This document shows positions 20,814 through 29,574 of a stretch of DNA of 64,000 nt, one piece after another; position 1 is the first letter of the stretch, and every line of letters starts with the position of its first letter. The notes under the pieces were generated by a model, which saw only the letters and a program-made list of their open reading frames with translations, was not told where the DNA came from and did no database searches. This DNA comes from Phytobacter ursingii (GTDB taxonomy: Bacteria > Pseudomonadota > Gammaproteobacteria > Enterobacterales > Enterobacteriaceae): positions 62,001-126,000 of the forward strand of contig CABDWT010000018.1 in NCBI GenBank assembly GCA_901456055.1. The letters are read 5' to 3'. The position numbers and the translations under genes were made by a program.

Positions 20814-20975
20814 TTTTGACTGCCATTCACAACACTTAGTTTTTGTATTCACATCAATTTTGCCGTTTAAACTTACCAAAAAAATCGTCCTCGCCCCCTC
20901 TTGCGGACACGTGCCCATGGGTCTACTTTTATCAACTCATAATGTGAATTGATGCGTAGTGATTGCAGGTGTGCC

Positions 20976-21371
20976 ATGAGTGATCTCAACCCGTGCATGT
21001 CGTGCGGAGCCTGTTGTGCTTATTTTCGTGTCTCTTTCTACTGGGCCGAGGCGGATGACGCTGGCGGCACAGTCCCGGCTCACCTAACCGAGCCTGTCAC
21101 GCCATTTTTACGCTGTATGTGCGGAACCAATCAGAAGCAAAGCCATTGTGTCGCGCTGGAAGGCGTGCCGGGTGAATCAGCGCATTGCCGCATTTATGAG
21201 CAACGGCCGTCTCCATGCCGTGAATTTATGATGTCGGGCGAGAATAACGAGGAAAATGAGGCCTGCGATCGCGCCCGTGCGCATTACGGATTACCGCCGC
21301 TTTACAAAGATATGCTTTTCCATACATCCATGGAGGCTGCCACCGATGACGCTTTCAGGGTACAATTGTGA
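20976..21371 (+). CDS. YkgJ-family cysteine-cluster protein
   Basis: A 131-residue cytoplasmic protein with the family motif [13 protein letters not shown] near residue 5, followed by further Cys at [26 protein letters not shown] and NEACDRAR. This is the YkgJ (CxxCxxCC) pattern thought to bind zinc or an iron-sulfur cluster; biochemical function is not known. The start ATG at 20976 is preferred over the 20949 frame because conserved sequence begins right after it. It lies just ahead of yciC on the same strand (33-base gap), so co-transcription is possible. Confidence 0.85.
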   Translation: MSDLNPCMSCGACCAYFRVSFYWAEADDAGGTVPAHLTEPVTPFLRCMCGTNQKQSHCVALEGVPGESAHCRIYEQRPSPCREFMMSGENNEENEACDRARAHYGLPPLYKDMLFHTSMEAATDDAFRVQL

Positions 21372-21404
21372 TGAATTTAACATTGCAGAACTCAAGGAGA
21401 GTGC

Positions 21405-22148
21405 ATGTCTATCACGGCGGAATCCGTTTACCGTGACACGGGGAATTTTTTTCGTAATCAGTTTGTTACCATTTTGCTGATTGCACTTCTATGTGCATTT
21501 ATTACAGTGCTGTTAGGGCGCGTCTTTTCGCCCAGCGAAGCCCAGCTTTCGATCCTGGGTGAAGGCAATTATCTGACGGAAAGCACCGGGTTGTTCGACC
21601 TGGTGCGTAACATGACGCCAGAACAGCAGCAGGTATTATTGCACTTATCAGCGGCTGCCACGTTCTCCGGTTTGATCGGAAATGCCATTCTGGCGGGCAG
21701 CGTATTGATGATGATTCGGATGATCTCGGCAGGGCAACGTGTTAGCGCGCTTCGCGCAATCGGAGCCAGTGCGCCAGTTTTGCCCGCGCTGTTTATCCTG
21801 TTCATACTGACAACCTTTTTGGTTCAACTTGGCATGATGTTCATCTTCGTACCCGGCGTCATACTGGCTATTCTTCTGGCATTCGCGCCAGTGATGATCG
21901 TCCAGGATAGAGCGGGGGTGTTTACGTCGATGCGCAGCAGTATGCGCCTGGGTTGGGATAACATGCGTCTGGTCGCGCCTGCGGTGATCGGTTGGTTGAT
22001 AGCGAAAATTGCCCTGATGATGTTTGCGCACAATTTAGCGTTTCTCACGCCTGAAATCGGTGCGGTGGTCGCCAACACGGTAAGCAACATGATATCTGTA
22101 GCGTTGCTCATTTATCTGTTTCGCCTGTATATGCTGATACGTCAGTGA
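21405..22148 (+). CDS. yciC: YciC, UPF0259 membrane protein
   Basis: A 247-residue inner-membrane protein, equal in length to E. coli YciC, with about six hydrophobic spans. They include residues 20-40 ([17 protein letters not shown]), one near 85-105, the pair near 120-160 ([15 protein letters not shown] and [14 protein letters not shown]) and the last near 190-245. UPF0259 family; E. coli yciC and yciB are linked to envelope integrity but the activity is not defined. AAGGAG precedes the ATG. yciB follows after 39 bases. Confidence 0.93.
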   Translation: MSITAESVYRDTGNFFRNQFVTILLIALLCAFITVLLGRVFSPSEAQLSILGEGNYLTESTGLFDLVRNMTPEQQQVLLHLSAAATFSGLIGNAILAGSVLMMIRMISAGQRVSALRAIGASAPVLPALFILFILTTFLVQLGMMFIFVPGVILAILLAFAPVMIVQDRAGVFTSMRSSMRLGWDNMRLVAPAVIGWLIAKIALMMFAHNLAFLTPEIGAVVANTVSNMISVALLIYLFRLYMLIRQ

Positions 22149-22187
22149 TTTTTCGCCTGCATGCAGGCAATTTAACGGAACCGTAGA

Positions 22188-22727
22188 ATGAAGCAGTTTC
22201 TTGATTTTCTCCCACTGGTAGTGTTTTTCGCGTTTTACAAGCTGTATGACATTTATGCAGCGACGACAGCCCTGATCATCGCTACGGCTGTTGTCCTGAT
22301 TTATAGCTGGGTGCGTTACCGCAAAGTCGAAAAGATGGCCTTGATTACGTTTATCCTGGTGGCCGTGTTCGGTGGGCTGACGGTATTCTTCCATAATGAC
22401 GAATTTATTAAATGGAAAGTCACGGTCATCTACGCGCTGTTTGCTGGTGCGCTGCTGTTTAGCCAGTGGGTCATGAAAAAACCGCTTATCCAGCGCATGC
22501 TGGGTAAAGAACTCACGCTGCCGCCAGTGGTTTGGGAACGACTGAACCTCGCCTGGGCGCTGTTTTTCATCCTCTGTGGTCTGGCGAATATCTATATCGC
22601 CTTCTGGCTACCGCAGAATATCTGGGTGAATTTCAAAGTGTTTGGTTTAACCGCACTGACGCTCATCTTTACCGTTTTAAGCGGCGTCTATATTTATCGC
22701 CATATGCCGCAGGACGATAAATCATAG
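22188..22727 (+). CDS. yciB: YciB/IspZ inner-membrane septation protein
   Basis: A 179-residue polytopic inner-membrane protein of the IspZ (intracellular septation protein A) family; in E. coli it interacts with cell-elongation and division proteins and affects envelope integrity. It is recognised by [40 protein letters not shown] and [17 protein letters not shown], all nearly as in E. coli. About five spans. In E. coli yciA follows directly; here about 6.4 kb intervenes. Confidence 0.96.
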   Translation: MKQFLDFLPLVVFFAFYKLYDIYAATTALIIATAVVLIYSWVRYRKVEKMALITFILVAVFGGLTVFFHNDEFIKWKVTVIYALFAGALLFSQWVMKKPLIQRMLGKELTLPPVVWERLNLAWALFFILCGLANIYIAFWLPQNIWVNFKVFGLTALTLIFTVLSGVYIYRHMPQDDKS

Positions 22728-22788
22728 TGAAGACTAAATATCAATATTTTCAACTGCTTGTTGATTTTATTGGTGCATAAAACGTTCA

Positions 22789-22835
22789 ATAAGCACGCTA
22801 TCGTATACACATTAAACGAAGCGTGCTTATTTTTT
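22789..22835 (+). terminator. Terminator after yciB
   Basis: AATAAGCACGCT pairs with AGCGTGCTTATT across a loop of about 20 bases and is followed by a T run. It closes the yciC-yciB unit and marks the left edge of the accessory insert. Confidence 0.7.
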
Positions 22836-23405
22836 GATGACATTGACTCATCACATCACCTGGCTGTCGTCTTCATCTGTACGGTTAACAAAGCAAGCCA
22901 CGCTCAAACGAAAATCCCCCCCGGTTCCTGCTTTAACCTTTTCGACATTCACCCATTTCGTATAATTTAAATCTGGCCACTCGGAGAAGCTCGTGTGGAC
23001 AATTCGCCCATGCCCAACGTGTGAAGAGTACCTTGCTTATCTCACCAATGACGCTGATCGCGTCATTACAGGCGATCCAGAACAGAACCCGTTGGCCGAT
23101 ACGAGGTCGCGCCTTGCACGAATGTTCTTTTGCGTGGCGAACGGCGCTTTTCGCGATTATGTCAGATTGCACATCGTGTAAAAGTTTCTGTCACATTCAT
23201 CGACCCACTGCTGTCGAGTTGAGTATATATTCCAGACTATCACGGCGGCGTTCACTTCTGCTAAAAAGAAATCAGTTCGGAAATAATAAAATTTGTATGT
23301 TAATTTTCATTTTTTATCGTATTTATCGACTAAACTGAGTACAGATTGCCCCATCTTTATATTGTATTTTTAACACGCCACAGCGGAAATAGTTAAGGAT
23401 ATACT
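22836..23405. other. Left part of the accessory insert; no assured gene
   Basis: About 570 bases, increasingly AT-rich to the right. The only reading frame with a start and a GGAG-type ribosome site is the 62-codon frame at 22993-23181. The rest probably holds the promoter of the GAF gene. Confidence 0.4.
22993..23181 (+). CDS. Possible small protein (62 aa), unknown
   Basis: The frame opens with GTG (MWTIRPCPTCEEYLAYL) behind GGAG and ends with TAA at 23181. It has a CPTC pair near residue 7 and a hydrophilic middle. An overlapping frame exists on the other strand (22933-23172). I recognise neither, and no neighbour supports them. It could be a remnant or a chance frame. Confidence 0.25.
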   Translation: MWTIRPCPTCEEYLAYLTNDADRVITGDPEQNPLADTRSRLARMFFCVANGAFRDYVRLHIV

Positions 23406-24365
23406 ATGAAAACGCCAGGAATACCAAAAAATGAAAAACAAAGACTGCAATCACTTTATTTGATTGACTTAATTGGTAAAAATGGTCTTGCCCGGTTTGA
23501 CAGACTTACACGATTAGCCAAACAGACATTCGATGTCCCTATCGCTGTTATAAGCCTTCTGGATAAAGACAAACAGTGGCTACTTTCTGCCGTTGGAACA
23601 GATGTTGAAGAAACTCCCAGGACGGTCTCCTTTTGCGCTCACGCAATACTTGAGGAGGGTGTCTTCGTTATCCGTGACACTTTAAAAGATACAAGATTTT
23701 GTAATAATCCGTATGTGAAGAATCAGCCCAGGGTAAGATTTTATGCCGGGTGTCCCGTGAGATTACCTGATGGCATGATAGCGGGTATAATCTGTGTCGT
23801 TGATACTTCTCCACGTTTTTTTTCATCAGACGAGGTTAATGCATTACTTGACCTGGCTTCAATTGTGGAAGACGAGTTTGAGCAGATAAGTTTTATGATG
23901 ACTGATGAAGTGACAGGTTTGCTCAATAAACGAGGATTTTTGAAAAGAGGAGAAGAGCAGATACTTACTTTGTCTCAAAAAAACCTCCCTTTCGCGATGA
24001 TCACATTTCATTTACTTAACTTTATGGCTATAAATGAACTTCTGGGTAACGCAGAAGGTGAAAACCTGATACAAAAATTCTCAACAATTCTTGAACAAAT
24101 TGCGGGAGAGCATTGTATTTTAGCTCACGTCGGAAATGGCGTGTTTTATGCGCTCTTAACAAAAACTGACATTTTTAGCGCTGATACACTACTTCTTCAT
24201 ATACAGAGCGAAGTCGATAAATATAACCATAAAAACAAAAAGCCATACAGTATGTGTTATTCTTACGGCATGGCGGAAAGTGAAAATGATCCAGCAGGTA
24301 CTGTGTGGGATTTTGTTATGCAGAGCAACAAGGTTAATTATAGCGAAATCGTCCGTAACACATAA
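23406..24365 (+). CDS. GAF-domain protein with degenerate GGDEF domain
   Basis: A 319-residue soluble protein. Residues about 28-165 form a GAF sensor domain (FDRLTRLAKQTFDVPIAVISLLD, then FCAHAIL, FYAGCPVRLPDG and GIICVVD). Residues about 172-315 follow the GGDEF fold (DEVTGLLNKRGFLKRGEEQI, NELLGNAEGENLIQKFS). At the catalytic turn the sequence is GNGVF (residues 243-247) in place of GG(D/E)EF, so diguanylate cyclase activity is not expected. It may instead bind GTP or c-di-GMP, or act on a partner. Clean AAGGAT ribosome site. AT-rich compared with the flanking core genes. It converges on the GGDEF-EAL gene, a likely functional partner (inference). Confidence 0.8.
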   Translation: MKTPGIPKNEKQRLQSLYLIDLIGKNGLARFDRLTRLAKQTFDVPIAVISLLDKDKQWLLSAVGTDVEETPRTVSFCAHAILEEGVFVIRDTLKDTRFCNNPYVKNQPRVRFYAGCPVRLPDGMIAGIICVVDTSPRFFSSDEVNALLDLASIVEDEFEQISFMMTDEVTGLLNKRGFLKRGEEQILTLSQKNLPFAMITFHLLNFMAINELLGNAEGENLIQKFSTILEQIAGEHCILAHVGNGVFYALLTKTDIFSADTLLLHIQSEVDKYNHKNKKPYSMCYSYGMAESENDPAGTVWDFVMQSNKVNYSEIVRNT

Positions 24366-24692
24366 ATAGCGGCTGTTAGTGTATCGCTGCTTCATGGATT
24401 CGCGTACAGCGAACATATTCATTCAATATCGCGCTGTACGCACTATTTGCATGCATCTGTGCATAGGCAATATAGAAAAAATGGAGCATTGTTTAGTACT
24501 GGCGTCTCCAATTATATTCACTACATGTCGGGAAAACAATGAATTTAATAAAACAGAAAACCTGCTTGAATAATATTTTTTCATTTATAAACATCTGACC
24601 CCTTGATATCCTCACAATCGCTTTGCACAACGACGCCTCATATTACGAGTGATAATATTTAATTTTAAATCCATGTCTTCACCTTCATTTCT
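24366..24692. other. Spacer between the convergent c-di-GMP genes
   Basis: AT-rich, no supported gene. It contains the 10-bp inverted repeat at 24402-24441, listed separately. Confidence 0.5.
24402..24441. repeat. Inverted repeat GCGTACAGCG ... CGCTGTACGC
   Basis: A perfect 10-bp inverted repeat with a 20-base AT-rich loop lies 37 bases after the GAF gene stop. There is no T run, so it is either a weak bidirectional terminator or a protein-binding or mobile-element scar. Confidence 0.6.
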
Positions 24693-27257
24693 TTATTGAA
24701 ACTCCACTTTTAATTCTGATATTTTAACTGGCTTTCCAATAAAATAACCTTGCACTACATCGCAATGATGCGCTTTAAGAAAAGCAAGTTGCTCCGCATT
24801 TTCCACGCCTTCCGCTGTTACTTCGAGGCAATAAGCCTTACCGAGATCAATTATACTTTCAACGATCTTTTTACTATCGGAATCTTTTCCCATTGCTGTT
24901 GTAAAACTCTTATCCAGCTTAATTCCGTCAAATTTAAAATTATGCAGATAGCTAATGGATGCATAGCCGGTGCCAAAATCATCAATAAGAAAGCGTACGC
25001 CGAGCTCTCTGAGAGATTTCATTGCAGTAAAGGTTCGATCTGGGTCCATTAAAACTACACTTTCCGTCACTTCAATTTCTAATCTTTCAGCCGGAAAACA
25101 TGTTTTTTCCAGGATACTCTTAACTCTATCAGCGAAATTACTTGACTGAAACTCGATGGCAGAAATGTTTACAGAAACAGAAATAGTTTCGGAATATTGC
25201 ATTACCTCCTCGCATGCCTTATTGAGTACCCAGTCGCTAAGATTTATGATGAGACCTGATTCCTCCGCCAGAGGTATAAAGTGGTCTGGTGTGAGTATTC
25301 CTCTCAGCGGATGAAGCCAGCGAACGAGAGCTTCAACCGCATCGATTTTATTGTCTTTTACATTAAAACGGGGCTGATAGCACAGAAATAATTGACCATC
25401 AAAAATGGCCGCTCTGAGCTCCGCCTCCATGCTTAGACGCTGAGAGAGTTGTTCTGACATATCACTGCGATAATAAACCCAGGTGCTTCTGCCAGAATTT
25501 TTAGCATGATATAGCGCGAGGTCAGCAAAACGTAATAAATCGCTGGGATTATTCCCCTGTAAGGGAGAAAGTGCGACACCGAGGCTCACGCCTATTGATA
25601 TTTCATTTCCGTGAATCTTATAAGGCATGCTTATTTCATCGATGATTTTCCTGCAAATGACATCAACTGCATGTGTTCCCCCGATATTATCAAGCAGAAC
25701 AATAAATTCGTCCCCTCCCTGCCTTGATGCGAGATCACCGTTTTGTATACATTTTTTCAGACGAGCAGAAACTTCCGCCAGTAATGCATCGCCTGTCGCA
25801 TGTCCAAAAGAGTCATTCACTTGTTTAAACTTATCGAGATCAAGGCTAATCAGGGCTACCGGGTGGTCTTTACCAGCATTAGCCAGTAATTGCCCCGTAA
25901 GGAAGTCTTTCATATGGCTGCGGTTTGGCAACCCTGTCAGTTCGTCATGATAAGACAGGTACTGAACACGGCGTAACGCTTCCACCTCTGCCGTAACATC
26001 AGTTACGGCCCCCCGAAACCCAGGAGTGCCATCAGGGAATAAAATGTATTTAGCGACAAGGTTGCAATAATACGTTCCGGAACGTGAAGAGAGATACCTG
26101 CGGTTGGTAAGTTTAAGAGATGCTCCTGATGGCTGCCGTTTCCTCCAGTCAAGGAGTTCCTCTCCTTCATCCGGAAACAGACCCGTTAGATTTCTTCCCA
26201 TCCAGTCTTGCGAATGAAGACCTGTGATGACGGAAAACCGTTCTGACAGCCAGGTAATTTTAAGGTGGGCATCGGCTTCCCATAACCAGTCGGTAGTGAT
26301 TTCCATGACATCACGGAATCGTTTTTCGCTTTCTGCTAATGCCAAATGGGTTTTATCAAGAAGGAAAACATTTTCATCAATAATCTTCGCTTTCAGTAGC
26401 AGATTTCGCATCATCATGAGGATAAGGAAAAATGTTAATATTATCAGCATGATAAAGAGCGGCAACTGAAAAAGAATCAGCGCACGTCCCGGATTCTGGC
26501 TATCCCATGTCAGAACAGCATTGTCGCCATTTACATCCGACAGGGTAATCGACATATCGTCATCTGGATCACCTGCCCCGGCTAAACGAACGTTACGGAT
26601 GCCGTATTCGGCGCCTAATGAGACCAGTTTAGCCGGAGTAAGGCGATAAACGAAAACCATCAGCGAGGGCTTTCCTGGTACTGCAATGACGTTGTTATCA
26701 CCTCCGATTCTGATCGCGGCCCCTGCAACAATCGAAATACCCTGCTTAGACAGGATCAAGTGAGATACTGCGGCGCCATGATTCGCATCCACGTCTCTTT
26801 GCAGGTTTGCTGTTATCTTTGTCCCTGTCCAGTCATCAAGCGGCTCAGTATCACACTGACCATCAACAACGCTATAGCGCGTCATTCCCTCATGGGAGAG
26901 AATAAAAACACCTTCATAGCCTAATACCTTAAAAAATGACTCTCCCAGATTCTGGCTGCCCCAGGCCCATCCTGTATCCAGCTCTTTATGCAGATGCTCA
27001 TAGGCCTCTCCCCAGTCAGAATAGTTTTCAACTTGCGAACGAATACTTTCCTGCCGATAGAGCAGCGCTTTTTTCAGTATTTGCCTGTCATGTCTGTCAC
27101 GGGCGGTGTTCATATCATGCGTTAATGACAGCAACGACACGAGGGCAGTCAGAAAAATGACTGTCAGGAGGGGAATAATGACGGTAAAAGTTTTTTTAAC
27201 AAGGTTACGGGATTGCTCAGTATTCCTTTTATGATTGGTGAATGCTTTCCAGTTCAT
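24693..27257 (-). CDS. Membrane CHASE4-PAS-GGDEF-EAL c-di-GMP enzyme
   Basis: An 854-residue inner-membrane signalling protein. A membrane span at about residues 26-47 is followed by a periplasmic CHASE4-like sensor (residues ~55-240, with VENYSDWGEAYEHL), a second span near 270-292, a PAS domain near 310-430, then GGDEF and EAL. The cyclase motif is intact (GGDEF, residues 514-518), but the inhibitory-site Arg is Gln (QNGD). The EAL domain has EALVRW (642-647), NISAIEFQ, LEIEVTES, DDFGTGY, KLDKSF, AEGVE and QGYF, so phosphodiesterase activity is likely. It may be bifunctional. No E. coli orthologue lies at this position; AT-richer than the core. Confidence 0.88.
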   Translation of the reverse strand: MNWKAFTNHKRNTEQSRNLVKKTFTVIIPLLTVIFLTALVSLLSLTHDMNTARDRHDRQILKKALLYRQESIRSQVENYSDWGEAYEHLHKELDTGWAWGSQNLGESFFKVLGYEGVFILSHEGMTRYSVVDGQCDTEPLDDWTGTKITANLQRDVDANHGAAVSHLILSKQGISIVAGAAIRIGGDNNVIAVPGKPSLMVFVYRLTPAKLVSLGAEYGIRNVRLAGAGDPDDDMSITLSDVNGDNAVLTWDSQNPGRALILFQLPLFIMLIILTFFLILMMMRNLLLKAKIIDENVFLLDKTHLALAESEKRFRDVMEITTDWLWEADAHLKITWLSERFSVITGLHSQDWMGRNLTGLFPDEGEELLDWRKRQPSGASLKLTNRRYLSSRSGTYYCNLVAKYILFPDGTPGFRGAVTDVTAEVEALRRVQYLSYHDELTGLPNRSHMKDFLTGQLLANAGKDHPVALISLDLDKFKQVNDSFGHATGDALLAEVSARLKKCIQNGDLASRQGGDEFIVLLDNIGGTHAVDVICRKIIDEISMPYKIHGNEISIGVSLGVALSPLQGNNPSDLLRFADLALYHAKNSGRSTWVYYRSDMSEQLSQRLSMEAELRAAIFDGQLFLCYQPRFNVKDNKIDAVEALVRWLHPLRGILTPDHFIPLAEESGLIINLSDWVLNKACEEVMQYSETISVSVNISAIEFQSSNFADRVKSILEKTCFPAERLEIEVTESVVLMDPDRTFTAMKSLRELGVRFLIDDFGTGYASISYLHNFKFDGIKLDKSFTTAMGKDSDSKKIVESIIDLGKAYCLEVTAEGVENAEQLAFLKAHHCDVVQGYFIGKPVKISELKVEFQ

Positions 27258-27931
27258 ATATGAACCACCGGCTTTAGTTTAACTGCATGGGCAGTAGCTT
27301 TAGATGGATTATCGGCAATATGCGCTGTATCGTTAGCTTTTTTTAACTACCTCTAATTGTGTTAAGTAGATCATACAATTTTCATTTTCACTAACCATTA
27401 TTGAGGCGTTAAAATAAAATATTTGAATTGTATCATTATTTTACCTCTGCCATATGAGTATGGCGTCTCCAGGACCTTCAAAGTTTCAGTTGACAGAGCG
27501 AATGTCATATCACACCTCAACAATAGTTGTTTAATGGAATGAAGTAATTTTTACCTTTAATAGTAGACTGGCAAACAATGAGTGGTTTCACGGATACTCA
27601 GGTGATAATTCTCCTGGCAATGAGGCAACCCTCGACTGCGATCACCTACGAAATAATTCAAGCTTTTTGACTGCATTTTTCCGAAGGTGATGATGATTAA
27701 GGTTGCATTCCACTGCCATTGCAAGAAAAATGACTCAAAGCAGATACCATTCTTATGCCGTCCTCTAATCAAGCAACCTCCGTTCAGTCGTGGATTTAGC
27801 TAATTATAACCGATGCTACACTGTCAGTGTATAAAGCAAGATGCTTAAAATTATTCAGGCCACATGCAAAACAATGAAAATAATATTTTAATATCAATTA
27901 ATTATCATGGTTTCGCATTGGGCGCACCGTA
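27258..27931. other. Gene-poor AT-rich stretch between the EAL and ferritin genes
   Basis: About 670 bases with no convincing gene. It carries by position the promoter of the GGDEF-EAL gene and the end of the ferritin-like gene transcript. A minus-strand frame of 71 codons (27557-27772) has no family resemblance and no good ribosome site. Confidence 0.45.
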
Positions 27932-28438
27932 TCAAATGCAATGTGAAGCTCCTGAAGACCGTGACATTTCAGATAATCTATAATCCTCAGGTTTAAGTTT
28001 ATTCAAAAGAGTATCACTCTTAAAAAAAGACATTAAAAGATCAGCTTCTTCAAGATAAAAAGGTTTTATTTTTTCAATAAATAATTTAGTTTTAATGTTA
28101 TTTGTGATGATGGATGTCTTTTCTATTTCCGAAATACCATTATTTCTTGTGCGATAATCCAATAATATATCATGGATTATGCATTCTAAAGAAAGTGCCG
28201 ATAAGTGAGGAGATAACACACTCTGATAAATAAATGGATTTTGTTGACAGTGATTCAAGAAATCATAAAACCGCATAACCCTCGTGACTGAATATTGAGC
28301 TAACGCTCTGGAGACTTGAGCAAGCTCAATAAAATCATGGTCAAAAAACCAGGAGCTTGTTGCTATATAGACACCTGCACTCCGATATTCCGTATTCATA
28401 TGCTGCTTTAGTTTAATAAATAGTTCGCAAGGTAACAT
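27932..28438 (-). CDS. Divergent FtnB-like ferritin, ferroxidase centre largely lost
   Basis: The 168-residue protein aligns without gaps to bacterial ferritin FtnA over its first 60 residues: KLKQHMNTEYRSAGVYIATSSW against [22 protein letters not shown] in FtnA, and VTRVMRFYDFL against MTHMQRLFDYL. It is closest in type to FtnB. E17 and Y24 are kept, but E49, E50 and H53 of FtnA are Y, S and R, and E94, E126 and Q127 also appear changed; E129 and E130 are kept. Iron oxidation at the usual di-iron site is therefore doubtful. A strong GGGGGAG ribosome site precedes the ATG at 28438. Low GC and isolated position suggest transfer. The family call rests on my own alignment. Confidence 0.65.
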   Translation of the reverse strand: MLPCELFIKLKQHMNTEYRSAGVYIATSSWFFDHDFIELAQVSRALAQYSVTRVMRFYDFLNHCQQNPFIYQSVLSPHLSALSLECIIHDILLDYRTRNNGISEIEKTSIITNNIKTKLFIEKIKPFYLEEADLLMSFFKSDTLLNKLKPEDYRLSEMSRSSGASHCI

Positions 28439-28683
28439 AAGCTCCCCCGTACCTGAGATAATATGTGCTTAATATTTCAATGTGTAAATCATGTGCCTGC
28501 TAATCAAATAATCCATTAAGTCCATGCATTGATAATTAAGCCAGAGTGAATTCTCTAAGAAGCAGTCGTTAAACATTTGAAATATTTGATGTTAATAATC
28601 TATACCCACCGTAATTTCAAAATCAAGCGATATATTAAAAATAACAAGATTAAACCGTATTCATGATCTTTATTTGAACCATC

Positions 28684-28974
28684 GAAGGAGATCGCTATGA
28701 CAACTGGAAATCCAGGTACAGCGGCATAGGATCTTCTGATATTAAAAAGAGAAAGGCGCTTGAAGATGAGAACCGCCGTCTCAAACAGATGTTTAACGAT
28801 CTCGGTCTTGAGAGCCGGGCGCTGAAAGATGTTATCGGAAAAACTTTAAAACAAGCCTTTCAGCGTGAGCGGCTGGCTCATCTGATAACGACATTCGAAA
28901 TCAGTATTCGTCAGGCCTTCCGGAGCCTGAATCTGAGCAGAACGGTTTACGATTGCCGCGAATACCGTTCGTGA
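28684..28974 (+). pseudogene. IS3-family transposase remnant (OrfA/OrfB fragments)
   Basis: One frame reads YDNWKSRYSGIGSSDIKKRK, then LEDENRRLKQMFNDLGLESRALKDVIGK, the coiled-coil and C-terminus of an IS3-family OrfA of the IS407/IS2-like type. It runs straight on into RERLAHLITTFEISIRQAFRSLNLSRTVYD, the N-terminus of OrfB, and stops at 28972-28974. The DDE core and both ends are missing, and OrfA and OrfB are joined without the usual frameshift. It is a small scar at the right edge of the insert, next to yciA. Confidence 0.8.
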
Positions 28975-29143
28975 TGCGTCTGCCTGCCGAGGCTGAATTT
29001 CAACTGCCAGGGTAAACAGCGTGCCTGTGCGTAACCCAGCAACCCGGCTTTTTTCCCATATATCAGCTTATCTAATTGTTTTCAGCTATAAATTCATAGT
29101 AGCATCCTGCCAGAATTCCCCCTTCTTTATTGATGAGATAATC

Positions 29144-29545
29144 ATGTCTAACACTCAGGATGCACCGCAGGGCGAACTTGTCCTGCGCACACTGGCGATG
29201 CCGGCAGATACCAACGCAAACGGTGATATTTTTGGCGGCTGGCTGATGTCGCAAATGGATATGGGCGGTGCGATTCTTGCTAAAGAGATAGCTCATGGAC
29301 GTGTGGTCACGGTCCGTGTCGACGGCATGAGTTTCTTGCGTCCGGTAGCTGTGGGCGATGTGGTGTGCTGTTATGCGCGTTGTGTGAAGCGCGGTAATAC
29401 ATCGATCACCATCAACGTCGAAGTCTGGATTAAAAAGGTCGCCTCAGAGCCTATCGGTCAACGTTATAAGGCCACGGAAGCACTGTTTATTTATGTCGCC
29501 GTAGATAACGATGGTAAACCGCGCCCACTACCGGCGCAGGCATAA
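29144..29545 (+). CDS. yciA: Acyl-CoA thioesterase YciA
   Basis: Hot-dog-fold hydrolase of a broad range of acyl-CoAs; active as a hexamer in related species. The 133-residue chain shows the family signature PADTNANGDIFGGWLMSQMD (Asn and Asp residues of the active site near residues 23-30), followed by GAILAKEIAHGRVVTVRVDG. The start at 29144 follows the E. coli N-terminus; the longer frame to 29021 is intergenic. A shared terminator separates it from convergent tonB. First core gene to the right of the insert. Confidence 0.96.
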   Translation: MSNTQDAPQGELVLRTLAMPADTNANGDIFGGWLMSQMDMGGAILAKEIAHGRVVTVRVDGMSFLRPVAVGDVVCCYARCVKRGNTSITINVEVWIKKVASEPIGQRYKATEALFIYVAVDNDGKPRPLPAQA

Positions 29546-29572
29546 AAAAAGCCTCCATCAGGAGGCTTTTTT
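29545..29572. terminator. Bidirectional terminator yciA/tonB
   Basis: AAAAAAGCCTCC / GGAGGCTTTTTT stem with a four-base loop directly after yciA and at the tonB stop. A and T runs at both sides support use in both directions. Confidence 0.9.
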
Positions 29573-29574
29573 GC

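Noticed and set aside
22933-23172. 79-codon minus-strand frame in the accessory insert
   Set aside because: It overlaps the 62-codon plus-strand frame, shows no family motif and has no good ribosome site. Neither can be called with confidence.
27557-27772. 71-codon minus-strand frame between the EAL and ferritin genes
   Set aside because: No recognisable family, irregular composition and no clear ribosome site. Probably a chance frame in AT-rich DNA.
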